DNA of 64,000 bases from an uncultured Ruminococcus sp. (GCA_947627625.1 CANQWR010000009.1:1-64000), one strand, 5' to 3'; numbered from the stretch's first letter, positions 35,378-42,526 are shown. Notes: generated from the letters alone by a model not told the origin. Program-made: numbers and translations.

Positions 35378-35406
35378 TTGACAAATCGGGATTTATGTGT
35401 TATAAT
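35378..35406 (+). promoter_or_regulatory. Consensus promoter of the AraC-type regulator
   Basis: TTGACA (35378-35383), 17 bases, TATAAT (35401-35406): a perfect sigma-A match, only about 23 bases before the ribosome binding region of the regulator gene. Confidence 0.88.
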
Positions 35407-35435
35407 AACCCCGTCAGAATAAAGGACGTGGGAAA

Positions 35436-36215
35436 ATGAATATACTAAGCACGGGTTTTGAGTGCGTTTTTGAAAACGGGTTTGCGTTCCCCCTCGGTGA
35501 TAAAACCAATGATTTTTATATCGTTTTTTCCGAAATGCCTTTTTCTGCAAACATAGGCGGAAAAAATTTTGTTTGTCCGGGCGGAACTGCCACGGTTTCA
35601 GCCGTAAATGTACCGCTTTCTTTTGTCTCGGACGGCGAATTTTTTGTCTGTGACTGGATTTTGTGCGATTTGTCCGAAGAGACCGAATTTATCGATGCTG
35701 TCGGGCTTATGACCGATTATCCGTCACTCTGCTTTGATTCAAAACTGATACACAGTCTTCTCAGAAACATATTTTCAAGTTACTACTCTCTCGGTGCGGA
35801 CAGGACTAAAAAACTTGAAACGATGATGAGAATGCTGCTGTCGGAGATGAGTTGCGGAAATTTACGCAGTCAGAGTACACAGCAGTCCTCTGAACCCCAC
35901 TACTCCGCACTTGTAAGTCTCAGGGAAAAAATTTACCGAACTCCACAGCTGAAATGGAATGTCGATATGATGGCATCGGAAGTGAGTATGTCGAGGTCCT
36001 ATTTTCAGCACATTTATACGGAGACATTCGGTGTCTCGTGTATGTCGGACGTTATAAGCGGAAAGATTGAAAAGGCAAAAGAAATTCTCAGTGAGACGGA
36101 TTGCACGGTTTCGCAGGTTGCGTCGATGTGCGGTTACGACAATGAGGAGCATTTTATGAGACAGTTCAAGAGAATAGTCGGTATGACCCCGACAAGCTAC
36201 AGGCATATCAGGTGA
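35436..36215 (+). CDS. AraC-family transcriptional regulator
   Basis: This 259-residue regulator has an N-terminal cupin-like sensor part (about 1-90), a linker, and a C-terminal AraC/XylS double helix-turn-helix (about 160-257). The first HTH is around NVDMMASEVSMSRSYFQHIY and the second around TVSQVASMCGYDNEEHFMRQ, with the family ending GMTPTSYR. The inducer is unknown. It is the first gene of an accessory stretch and is followed directly by a 204-base duplication of its own 3' end. Co-transcription with the RadC-like gene 240 bases downstream is possible, since no terminator is seen between them. Confidence 0.92.
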   Translation: MNILSTGFECVFENGFAFPLGDKTNDFYIVFSEMPFSANIGGKNFVCPGGTATVSAVNVPLSFVSDGEFFVCDWILCDLSEETEFIDAVGLMTDYPSLCFDSKLIHSLLRNIFSSYYSLGADRTKKLETMMRMLLSEMSCGNLRSQSTQQSSEPHYSALVSLREKIYRTPQLKWNVDMMASEVSMSRSYFQHIYTETFGVSCMSDVISGKIEKAKEILSETDCTVSQVASMCGYDNEEHFMRQFKRIVGMTPTSYRHIR

Positions 36216-36230
36216 AAGTGTTGTCTTATA

Positions 36231-36434
36231 TTCGGTGTTTCGTGTATGTCGGACGTTATAAGCAGAAAGATTGAAAAGGCAAAAGAAATTCTCAGCGAGA
36301 CGGATTGCACGGTCTCACGGGTTGCATCAATGTGCGGTTACGACAATGAGGAACATTTTATGAGACAGTTCAAGAGGATAGTCGGTATGACCCCGACAAG
36401 CTACAGGCATATCGGGTGAGGGTGCTGTCTTAAT
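36231..36434 (+). pseudogene. 204-bp tandem copy of the 3' end of the AraC gene
   Basis: This repeats 36027-36230 with few substitutions (stop codons at 36213 and 36417, offset 204). The reading frame is still open: from ATG 36243 it could encode about 57 residues, MSDVISRKIEKAKEILSETD onward, containing the second HTH. No ribosome binding site precedes it, so it is more likely a displaced gene end than a gene. Its differences from the original are mostly silent or conservative. Confidence 0.85.
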
Positions 36435-36454
36435 ATTGTTCGGAGGTGACTTTC

Positions 36455-37159
36455 GTGGAAAGAGACCGTTTTCTCCACAAAAACCACAGAAGCAGAATGA
36501 GAAAACGCTTTTTTGCGAACGGTGTGAAGGGCATGAGTGAGCATGAGATTATGGAGATGCTCCTGTTTTTCTGTACCAACGGTGTTGACACAAATGAGAC
36601 TGCACACAGGCTTATAGAGCAGTTCGGGAGTATATCGGAGGTTCTCGATGCGGACTACGAACGGCTTCTGGAAGTAAAAGGTGTCGGTGAAAAGAGTGCG
36701 TCTTTTATAAAGTTTTTCAAGGAAATACAGAGCGATTACGACTTTGCGAGAGAAAACAGGCAAAAGGCTCAGGAAGTCGATGTCGGGGAGTTTTTCTTTG
36801 ATTACTTCAAGGACAACAGTTCGGACGTGTTTGCGATAGCGGACGCAGATGCGGAAGAACTCGGCATGAGAGTTATGGTCTATCCGCTTGACTCTGTCGG
36901 CGATTTTGACGAGTGGAAAAACAATGTCGCAAGGAGTATCGTTAGCAGCGAGATGAGAAATGTGATTCCGGTGATACACCGCTGTGGTAAAACTATACTG
37001 CCGTCAAAGACCGATTTGGGTCTTATTTCATTTTTTCTCAAGAAGTTAAAATTTATGGAAATAAATATTTGTAGTGTAATCGTCACGAATACTGTCGAAT
37101 ACAAGGATTTGACGAAATACGGTACGTTTTCTTTCGGCGGGACGGTTTTGACTTTGTAA
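36455..37159 (+). CDS. RadC-like protein with degenerate JAMM motif
   Basis: From GTG 36455 (GGAGG eight bases upstream) the protein has 234 residues. The N-terminal part has the helix-hairpin-helix-like VKGVGEKSASFI (about 75-86), as in RadC. The C-terminal JAB domain is recognisable but its HxHx7SxxD metal site is broken: HRCGKTILPSKTD (175-187) has Cys for the second His and one residue fewer before the Ser. It is therefore probably inactive as a metalloprotease. RadC proteins are linked to mobile elements and competence, without a settled biochemical role. Its last ~83 bases are the first unit of a 141-bp tandem array. Confidence 0.82.
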   Translation: MERDRFLHKNHRSRMRKRFFANGVKGMSEHEIMEMLLFFCTNGVDTNETAHRLIEQFGSISEVLDADYERLLEVKGVGEKSASFIKFFKEIQSDYDFARENRQKAQEVDVGEFFFDYFKDNSSDVFAIADADAEELGMRVMVYPLDSVGDFDEWKNNVARSIVSSEMRNVIPVIHRCGKTILPSKTDLGLISFFLKKLKFMEINICSVIVTNTVEYKDLTKYGTFSFGGTVLTL

Positions 37160-37865
37160 AATGACGGTTGTTTCGGTGATACCGTACCGTTATCAAAATT
37201 GATAGGTGTTCTTAATGTAATCGTCACGAGTACTGCCGAACACAAAGATTTGACAAAATACGGTACGTTTTCTTTCGGCGGGACGGTTTTGACTTTGTAA
37301 AATGACGGTTGTTTTGGTGATACCGTACCGTTATCAAAATTGATAGGTGTTCTTAATGTAATCGTCACGAGTACTGCCGAACACAAAGATTTGACAAAAT
37401 ACGGTGCGTTTTCTTTCGGCGGGACGGTTTTGACTTTGTAAAATGACGGTTGTTTCGGTGATACCGTACCGTTATCAAAAATTTATAGGTGTTCTTAATG
37501 TAATCGTCACGAGTACTGTCGAATACAAAGATTTGACAAAATACGGTACATTTTCTTTCGGCGGGACGGTTTTGACTTTGTAAAATGACGGTTGTTTCGG
37601 TGATACCGTACCGTTATCAAAAATTGATAGGTGTTCTTAATGTAATCGTCACGAGTACTGCCGAACACAAAGATTTGACGAAATACGGTACGTTTTCTTT
37701 CGGCGGGACGGTTTTGACTTTGTAAAATGACGGTTGTTTCGGTGATACCGTACCGTTATCAAAATTGATAGGTGTTCTTAATGTAATCGTCACGAGTACT
37801 GTCGAATACAAAGATTTGACAAAATACGGTACGTTTTCTTTCGGCGGGACGGTTTTGACTTTGTA
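37076..37865 (+). repeat. Tandem 141/142-bp array derived from the 3' end of the RadC-like gene
   Basis: The end GACGGTTTTGACTTTG of the gene recurs at 37141, 37282, 37423, 37565, 37707 and 37848, periods of 141, 141, 142, 142 and 141. Each extra copy encodes the last ~27 codons (VIVTSTAEHKDLTKYGTFSF-like, then GGTVLTL and TAA), followed by a ~58-base spacer with GATACCGTACCGTTATCAAA. All the coding parts remain open. Substitutions are few, so expansion is recent or the units are homogenised. There is no start signal in the units, and antisense frames across the array are by-products of the 47-codon period. Confidence 0.92.
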
Positions 37866-37928
37866 AAATACATATTTATATTGATATTTAGTCGGATTGC
37901 TTTGACAAAATGTTTGGAGGACTGCAAT

Positions 37929-38603
37929 ATGAAATCACCGACGGGTTATTCCGATTTGAGCGATTTTGAAAAGGCAACAATGATTCTCAAATATTCGGAG
38001 CGAGGCGATAATGTCCGCAGAGTGGCGGAGAGTATAATTGAGCTTTACGGAAGTCTGTATATGTCGGTGAAAGCAGACCCTCTTATGCTGATGAGGGCTT
38101 GCAAGTCGAGTGAACAGAGTGCTGTTCTGCTGAAGATGATTTCTGTTGTGGACAATTTTTGTCTTATGCAGAGACTGAAAATAGACAGACTTAATTCTCT
38201 CTCTAAGGCGAGACGTTATTTTGAGTGCCTTATGGGAGATTTTTTGTTTGAATATTTCGTGATGACGGGAGTCAACAAAAATTTCAAAGTCGTAAACAGT
38301 GAGATAATTTCAAAAGGTTCGGGGTCGAGCGTGGTTCTCAGCGGATTTGATGCGGTCAGATTTGCGGTCAGGACGGGTTCAAAGTACGTTTTTATTTCGC
38401 ACAACCACCCGACAAGTGGTGCAGATATGTCGAGAGATGATATAATGTCGACCAAACTGGTGTGTGAAGTAATGAACTTTATCGGAGTGCCTGTGATAGA
38501 CCACATAGTTATCGGCAGGGACGGTTCTGTTTCGGGCAGGGAAATTTTAGGCAGAGAGGGTGAAATATTTTTTACTCCGCACGGGTACGATGTTGACGGA
38601 TAA
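37929..38603 (+). CDS. radC: RadC-family JAB/JAMM protein
   Basis: From ATG 37929 (GGAGG eight bases upstream) the protein has 224 residues. The JAMM metal site is intact: SHNHPTSGADMSRDD gives H158, H160, S168 and D171 (HxHx7SxxD). The N-terminal part has the helical region of RadC, although its GxG hairpin is weak. It is a paralogue of the degenerate RadC-like protein just upstream. RadC was long misassigned to DNA repair; it is induced in competence in some Firmicutes and common on mobile elements. Its 3' end and terminator are repeated twice downstream. Confidence 0.9.
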   Translation: MKSPTGYSDLSDFEKATMILKYSERGDNVRRVAESIIELYGSLYMSVKADPLMLMRACKSSEQSAVLLKMISVVDNFCLMQRLKIDRLNSLSKARRYFECLMGDFLFEYFVMTGVNKNFKVVNSEIISKGSGSSVVLSGFDAVRFAVRTGSKYVFISHNHPTSGADMSRDDIMSTKLVCEVMNFIGVPVIDHIVIGRDGSVSGREILGREGEIFFTPHGYDVDG

Positions 38604-38625
38604 TTTTTTTAGGACGTAAAATAGG

Positions 38626-38661
38626 AAAAACCCCCGAGCTTTTTCGGCACGGGGGTTTTTC
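38626..38661 (+). terminator. Intrinsic terminator of radC
   Basis: AAAAACCCCCG pairs with CGGGGGTTTTT around AGCTTTTTCGGCA. The same terminator is part of each duplicated unit. Confidence 0.88.
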
Positions 38662-38847
38662 TTTTGTGTGAAGTCACGAATTTTATCGGAGTACCCGTGA
38701 CAGACCATATAGTTATTGGCAGGGACGGTTCTGTTTCGGGCAGGGAAATTTTAGGCAAAGAGGGCGAAATATTTTTTACTCCACAAGGCTACAGTGCTGA
38801 CGGATAATTTTTCTATAAGATACAAAATCGGAAAAACCCTGAGCTTT
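38662..38847 (+). pseudogene. First extra copy of the radC 3' end
   Basis: This repeats 38461-38640 with an offset of exactly 204 bases (stops at 38601 and 38805). The frame is open for about 46 codons from TTGTGTGAAGTC to TAA. The copy ends in the left half of the terminator (AAAAACCCTGAGCTTT), where the foreign cassette begins. It shares variants with the third copy (GGCAAAGAGGGCGAAAT, AGTGCTGACGG) that the gene itself does not have. Confidence 0.88.
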
Positions 38848-38910
38848 AGGACAGTAGGTATGTAGAAGTTTCAAGTAAATACGATAGACCGATACAGCAA
38901 GCTATATGAG

Positions 38911-38947
38911 CAAGCACTTCTCATTTGGGGAGTGCTTGTTTTTTTTC
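38911..38947 (+). terminator. Intrinsic terminator at the left of the cassette
   Basis: CAAGCACT pairs with AGTGCTTG around TCTCATTTGGGG, followed by a run of eight T. It would insulate the cassette gene from upstream transcription. Confidence 0.85.
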
Positions 38948-38960
38948 TTTCAAAAAGTTG

Positions 38961-38989
38961 TTGATTTTTTCATTAGGATGGTATATAAT
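38961..38989 (+). promoter_or_regulatory. Promoter of the immunity-like gene
   Basis: TTGATT (38961-38966), 17 bases, TATAAT (38984-38989), then a leader of about 75 bases to the gene. Confidence 0.7.
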
Positions 38990-39071
38990 ATTGGTATAGC
39001 GAAGAAATTTTCATATAAATCGGAATTTTTAGGAATAATAACATATGAAAGACAAAGGAGAGTGAATTAAA

Positions 39072-39305
39072 ATGACAATACTTGAATTAGAAAAGAGTCT
39101 ACAAAAGATTAAAGTTCCAAATAATTGCTATTCAATAATGAAAGGTGGACTTCCTAATGAAATGTTCTGCCTAACTAAGGAAGGAGGCAGTTGGATCGTA
39201 TATTATAGTGAAAGAGGAAACAGAACCGGATTAACTGCTTTTGAATCCGAGTCAGAAGCGTGTATTTACTTTTATAACAAATTAAAGGTGTATGGAAGAA
39301 AATAG
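39072..39305 (+). CDS. Small immunity-like protein (resembles Imm59)
   Basis: This 77-residue acidic/neutral protein has no signal or membrane segment. Its pattern of N-terminal helix, then GGLPNEMFCLTKEGGSWIVY, a YSERGNRTGL turn and a final FESESEACIYFYNKL helix, resembles small immunity proteins of polymorphic toxin systems, which I associate with the Imm59 family from memory; this needs a profile search. Codon use (AAT, ATA, TTA, AGA) differs from nearby genes, in line with transfer. It has AAAGGAGAG upstream and its own promoter. No toxin gene is beside it, so it would be an orphan immunity gene. Confidence 0.7.
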   Translation: MTILELEKSLQKIKVPNNCYSIMKGGLPNEMFCLTKEGGSWIVYYSERGNRTGLTAFESESEACIYFYNKLKVYGRK

Positions 39306-39341
39306 CAAAATATTGACTAAATAGTGGCTATCTCTCCACGG

Positions 39342-39531
39342 CTTATTTCGGCACGGGTTTTTCCTTTTGTGTGAAGTCGTGAACTTTGTCGGAGTACCCG
39401 TTATAGAACACATAGTTATCGGGGTAGACGGTTTTGTTTCGGGCAGGGAAATTTTAGGCAAAGAGGGCGAAATATTTTTTACTCCGCACGGGTACAGTGC
39501 TGACGGATAATTTTTTAGGACGTAAAATCGG
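39342..39531 (+). pseudogene. Second extra copy of the radC 3' end
   Basis: This is a third version of the radC end (stop at 39508-39510), open for about 46 codons from TTGTGTGAAGTCGTG. It starts with the right half of the interrupted terminator and ends with an intact one. It has a few amino-acid changes relative to the gene (GVDGFVS for GRDGSVS; IEHIV for IDHIV). Confidence 0.87.
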
Positions 39532-39572
39532 AAAACCCCCGAGCTTTTTCGGCACGGGGGTTTTTCTTTTTT
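39532..39572. terminator. Terminator between radC remnant and pilin gene
   Basis: AAAACCCCCG pairs with CGGGGGTTTTT and is followed by CTTTTTTATT. It may also serve the convergent pilin gene, since A-rich sequence flanks the other side. Confidence 0.82.
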
Positions 39573-39594
39573 ATTAAACTCAAATCAATTCAAA

Positions 39595-40176
39595 TCAACC
39601 TGTATAGGCGGAGTCCACCGAGGGAAACAGACGATACGAGGGTGTACCGTTTCCCGCTTCCGCATCTCCCGTCCAGACTTCGGGTTCAAGAGTGTCGGCG
39701 TTATAGCCGACAATCCAGCGTGTTACTTTCTTTTCACAGCCGTGGTACTTTATAGGACAGACGAACTTTCCGTTGCCCGAACTTATCAGCTCCGACTTGT
39801 TTATAGCATTTGTGAAGTCCTCAGCTTCGTCACAAGAACCGAAAAATTCTTTGGACGATTTCAGACTGCCGCTGCTTGCACCGTCTATCATGCACACGGA
39901 AACAAGCTCATAATATTGGTTTCCGTCAGCCCTGTTCACGGCGACATCCGTACCCGAGGTACAGTTGTAAAAGGATTCATAAGCATCATCATCTCCTGCG
40001 AGAATGGTGTCAACAGCCTGTATTATTGTCCTTGCCGTTGATATGTCGGACTTTTTCTTTGCCTTGCCTATATAGCCTATCATTGACGGCACGAGAATTG
40101 CGGCGAGTACGCCTATTATTGCGATTACAACAATCAGCTCTATTAGAGTGAATCCGTGATATTTTCTTGATTTCAT
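39595..40176 (-). CDS. Type IV pilin-like protein (class III prepilin signal)
   Basis: This 193-residue protein begins with a short basic leader ending in Gly (KSRKYHG), then FTLIELIVVIAIIGVLAAI. This is the prepilin peptidase and N-methylation site, with Glu at +5 after cleavage before F9. The rest is a soluble globular domain with four or more Cys (for example FYNCTSGTD, FGSCDE, FVCPIKYHGCEKK) that may form disulfides. It could be a major pilin, a pseudopilin or a DNA-uptake pilin. No prepilin peptidase, ATPase or platform gene lies in the window. The RadC paralogues next door are also competence-associated in some bacteria, but that link is only suggestive. Confidence 0.88.
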   Translation of the reverse strand: MKSRKYHGFTLIELIVVIAIIGVLAAILVPSMIGYIGKAKKKSDISTARTIIQAVDTILAGDDDAYESFYNCTSGTDVAVNRADGNQYYELVSVCMIDGASSGSLKSSKEFFGSCDEAEDFTNAINKSELISSGNGKFVCPIKYHGCEKKVTRWIVGYNADTLEPEVWTGDAEAGNGTPSYRLFPSVDSAYTG

Positions 40177-40340
40177 GACAATCCCCCTGACAGTGAAGTT
40201 AATATCTGTAGTGATTTGTTTCGAGTATTGACACGCACGGCAGGAATATTTTCAAAGCCGTGGCAGGTTTCTCTATTAAATATTGTAACTCCACAGCCGA
40301 AAAAAGTCAAGAGTTTGTGAACAAATTATTAAGACAAAAT

Positions 40341-41321
40341 TCACTGTTGCTGACTGTTTTTTTTGTGAATATTAGCCAGAAAATCAGGGAGTTCTATATT
40401 TGTTTCGGCAAAATTTGTCTCCTTGTTGTCGTTTGTGATAAACTGAACGGCACTTGCACAGCAGGTTATGGTGCTGACAACGTACTCACCGCCAAATTCG
40501 CCGTCCCTTGTCCACGGAACGGGTTCACCGTCAAGGGAGGTAAAAGTGATGCTCTTTGTGCGGAAAAAGCGGATATATTCCTTGTTTATCTCCTCCGTTA
40601 TGTTCAGGAGCGAGCGGACTATCTGCTGTAACTGCATTATATTTGCGGGCTTTTTTATCAGGGTGACTTCAAATACACCGTCATCGAGTAAAAAATCATT
40701 TATGGACAGCAGTCCCGCAACTGATGAGGAGTTTGTCACCATTCCGAATATGAAATCATCTTCAAGGACGTTTCCGTCATACTCAACACGCAGTCTCTTT
40801 GAACGCAGACTTGTTATCTGCATAAGACCGCTTATTATATATGCCGAGTGACCGAGTATATTCTTGACCTGCTGTGAGGCTTCATAGGTGACGTTCGTAA
40901 AAGCACCAAATGCCGAAATATAGGTGAAATAGGAGTCGTTCAGCTTGCCGACATCACAGCTTGTGGGCTTTCCGTCGGTTATCCACCGCACTGCCAAGAC
41001 TATATCGGAGGGTATGCCGAGACTTCTTGCAAAGTCGTTTGTAGAGCCTGCCGGGATAAATCCGAGAGGTATCCTCTTTTCGTTCTCCATTACTCCCTGA
41101 AGGCACTGACTGAGCGTGCCGTCTCCCCCTGCACAGACAAGCACGTCAAAACCGCTTTTGCAGGCGTAGTCCGCTTTGACAGATGCGTCGAAACTGTCCT
41201 GAGTTATGTGGACTGTCACTTCATAGTCTGCTTTTGTAAAACCGCTTATTATGTCGGACAGCTTGTCGTTTATGACAGCTTTTCCCGCAACGGGATTTGC
41301 TATAAGATATAATTTTTTCAT
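40341..41321 (-). CDS. Diacylglycerol/lipid kinase family protein (DagK/YegS type)
   Basis: This 326-residue soluble kinase phosphorylates a lipid such as diacylglycerol. Motifs include the start YLIANPVAGK (about 4-13), the nucleotide motif CAGGDGTLSQ (about 62-71), GFIPAGSTNDFARSLGIP (about 92-109) and, near the end, a DGEPVP segment. Length is typical. A role in recycling diacylglycerol released by lipoteichoic acid or phosphoglycerol transfer is a family-based inference. It has its own promoter (41412-41440) and an inverted repeat in its leader (ACGGCT/AGCCGT near 41350). The start follows AAGGAGTG. Confidence 0.93.
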   Translation of the reverse strand: MKKLYLIANPVAGKAVINDKLSDIISGFTKADYEVTVHITQDSFDASVKADYACKSGFDVLVCAGGDGTLSQCLQGVMENEKRIPLGFIPAGSTNDFARSLGIPSDIVLAVRWITDGKPTSCDVGKLNDSYFTYISAFGAFTNVTYEASQQVKNILGHSAYIISGLMQITSLRSKRLRVEYDGNVLEDDFIFGMVTNSSSVAGLLSINDFLLDDGVFEVTLIKKPANIMQLQQIVRSLLNITEEINKEYIRFFRTKSITFTSLDGEPVPWTRDGEFGGEYVVSTITCCASAVQFITNDNKETNFAETNIELPDFLANIHKKNSQQQ

Positions 41322-41411
41322 GTTTACACTCCTTATGTCGTTAGAGAATACGGCTTGCGAGAGCCGTTTGATATAAATATAATTATAATTATAAATATAA
41401 CTATAATTATA

Positions 41412-41440
41412 TTATACATTGATTGCCGTGATTTTTCAAT
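41412..41440 (-). promoter_or_regulatory. Promoter of the lipid kinase gene
   Basis: On the minus strand TTGAAA (41440-41435), 17 bases, TATAAT (41417-41412). A run of ATAATTATA-like words follows downstream (41371-41411), giving a very AT-rich early transcript. Confidence 0.75.
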
Positions 41441-41482
41441 ATCAGACGGATATAATTAAAAAATAAAAATTTATAAAAACCC

Positions 41483-41511
41483 TTGACAAATTCAAAAAGA
41501 CGTGATATAAT
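41483..41511 (+). promoter_or_regulatory. Promoter of tRNA-Gln
   Basis: TTGACA (41483-41488), 17 bases, TATAAT (41506-41511): a perfect consensus, about 20 bases before the mature tRNA end. Confidence 0.92.
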
Positions 41512-41531
41512 AATAAAGTCGCAGATGAGAC

Positions 41532-41607
41532 TGGGATGTAGCCAAGCGGTAAGGCAACGGACTCTGACTCCGTCATTGCAAAGGTTCGAATCCTTTCATC
41601 CCAACCA
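41532..41607 (+). tRNA. tRNA-Gln (anticodon CTG)
   Basis: The 76-base sequence folds as a class I tRNA: acceptor TGGGATG/CATCCCA, D stem GCC/GGC with GCGG in the loop, anticodon stem ACGGA/TCCGT with loop CTCTGAC, T arm AAAGG-TTCGAAT-CCTTT, and an encoded CCA end. The anticodon CTG reads CAG. It is a single-gene unit with its own promoter and terminator. Confidence 0.95.
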
Positions 41608-41613
41608 GGCGAG

Positions 41614-41647
41614 TACCCCGATTTTTCACAAAGTCGGGGTATTTTTT
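41614..41647 (+). terminator. Intrinsic terminator of tRNA-Gln
   Basis: TACCCCGA pairs with TCGGGGTA around TTTTTCACAAAG, followed by TTTTTTATT. Confidence 0.9.
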
Positions 41648-41790
41648 ATTATTTTACAAAATTTGTAAAAAAAAAAAAAAGGAATAAAAAAACCACCCGA
41701 TATTTTTGTACATAATGCTTAAAATGCAACCTGTTTATTGTGAAAAGTGACAGAATTTCGACTTTCAGAGCAAATTTTTCGTCTTTTCTC

Positions 41791-41819
41791 TTGACTGATT
41801 TGCCGTAATCCGCTATAAT
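41791..41819 (+). promoter_or_regulatory. Orphan consensus promoter upstream of a candidate small RNA
   Basis: TTGACT (41791-41796), 17 bases, TATAAT (41814-41819). No gene follows before the terminator at 41918-41950. Confidence 0.82.
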
Positions 41820-41825
41820 AACTAT

Positions 41826-41950
41826 AGTGTTAAATATCATAGTTTGAATTTAGCACTCGTTTTGTTGTCTCCTTTCTTTTGTTCTACACATATTTTTATT
41901 TGATTTTTTTGAAGACACCCCGATTCTGTCAGAGAGTCGGGGAATTTTTT
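41826..41950 (+). ncRNA. Candidate ~125-nt small RNA
   Basis: A strong promoter (41791-41819) and an intrinsic terminator (41918-41950) bracket about 125 bases with no credible reading frame; the longest start-to-stop in it is six codons without a ribosome binding site. The 5' end can form AACTAT/ATAGTT. A single-stranded C/U-rich stretch, TCTCCTTTCTTTT (41868-41880), is complementary to Shine-Dalgarno sequences of the AAAGGAGA type, as in C-rich seed regions of some Gram-positive regulatory RNAs. The identity and targets are unknown; it does not look like 6S RNA, tmRNA or RNase P. Confidence 0.6.
41918..41950 (+). terminator. Intrinsic terminator of the candidate small RNA
   Basis: CCCCGA pairs with TCGGGG around TTCTGTCAGAGAG, followed by AATTTTTT. 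Confidence 0.85.
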
Positions 41951-41990
41951 GTGCCTCGGCGGAATTTTTTCCGATTTTTCACATAAGCTA

Positions 41991-42019
41991 TTGAAATTAT
42001 TCACATAATGTAGTATAAT
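41991..42019 (+). promoter_or_regulatory. Promoter of the murC-lexA operon
   Basis: TTGAAA (41991-41996), 17 bases, TATAAT (42014-42019). The first gene downstream is murC at 42527, so the predicted leader of about 500 bases consists mainly of the G/C repeat. Confidence 0.75.
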
Positions 42020-42061
42020 ATAAGTAGTCGGGATTGGACTTTTGAGGACTTTTTTAGTTTG

Positions 42062-42480
42062 GGACGATTAGGGGCAGTTGTCTCCTAACCCCCGTCGGGA
42101 GTTGCACCCCGCCCCCGCTATGAGTATGAGGGACAGGGAGTTTCGCCCCTGAACGTTCATTAGAACGATAAGGGGCAGGGGGCTTTGCCCCCTGAACCCC
42201 CATTGGGGGCTTTGCCCCCAACCCCCCGTCGGGGGGAGATTTGAAAATGGGGACACCCCATACCCCGCCCCCGACCCCCCATGATTATTCCCACGGAAGA
42301 AACACCCCCGCCCCCATGATGGGCTTAGTCAAGTTTCGCTAATACCTGAATAGTGGGAAAAACTAAAAGTATATAATCACGGGTTTCCAAAGGGGGTTTC
42401 CCCCTTTGGCAGGGGGTCTGGGGGACAGCGTTCCCCAGTGGGGGGTGTGGGGGCAACGCCCCCCACAAAGCAGCGTCCCC
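42062..42480 (+). repeat. Long composite repeat block in the murC leader
   Basis: It contains a partial core, GAACGTTCATTAGAACGATAAG, a full forward core, the variant GGGGACACCCCATACCCCGCC shared with 35.2 kb, ATGATTATTCCCAC, the flanking module GTCAAGTTTCGCTAATACC, AATCACGGGTTTCCAAAGGG and a final chain of hairpins (GGGGGTTTCCCCC, GGGGGACAGCGTTCCCC, GGGGGCAACGCCCCC). It ends about 45 bases before murC. Confidence 0.88.
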
Positions 42481-42526
42481 CGATAAAAGTCTCAAATATA
42501 ATCACAAAGCAGGACGGTGATGTCAG

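Larger units (their letters stand above)
38848..39341 (+). mobile_element. ~0.5-kb AT-rich cassette inserted in a terminator loop
   Basis: The two halves of the copy-2 terminator (GAGCTTT and TTCGGCACGGGTTTTT) are separated by about 499 extra bases, computed from the offset of 703 instead of 204 between copies 2 and 3. The insert has its own upstream terminator, promoter, ribosome binding site and one gene, and is visibly richer in A/T than its surroundings. A GCTTA/GCTTT word at both edges could be a short target duplication. No recombinase is encoded in it. Confidence 0.65.

Noticed and set aside
36880-37386. Minus-strand ORF with 47-residue repeats across the RadC 3' array
   Set aside because: It arises because the repeat period (141) is a multiple of three; it runs antisense into the RadC-like gene and has no ribosome binding site.
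37617-37811. Second minus-strand ORF in the same array
   Set aside because: Same cause; frame breaks at the 142-base units.
37076-37865. Array considered as CRISPR or integron attachment sites
   Set aside because: Units contain coding sequence of the upstream gene and no unique spacers or cassettes between them.
39342-39531. radC remnants as separate small genes
   Set aside because: Frames are open but there is no ribosome binding site or start; they are best read as displaced gene ends.
41649-41840. Minus-strand 63-codon ORF between tRNA-Gln and the candidate small RNA
   Set aside because: Extremely AT-rich with a poly-Phe end from an A-run, no ribosome binding site, and it covers the plus-strand promoter at 41791-41819.
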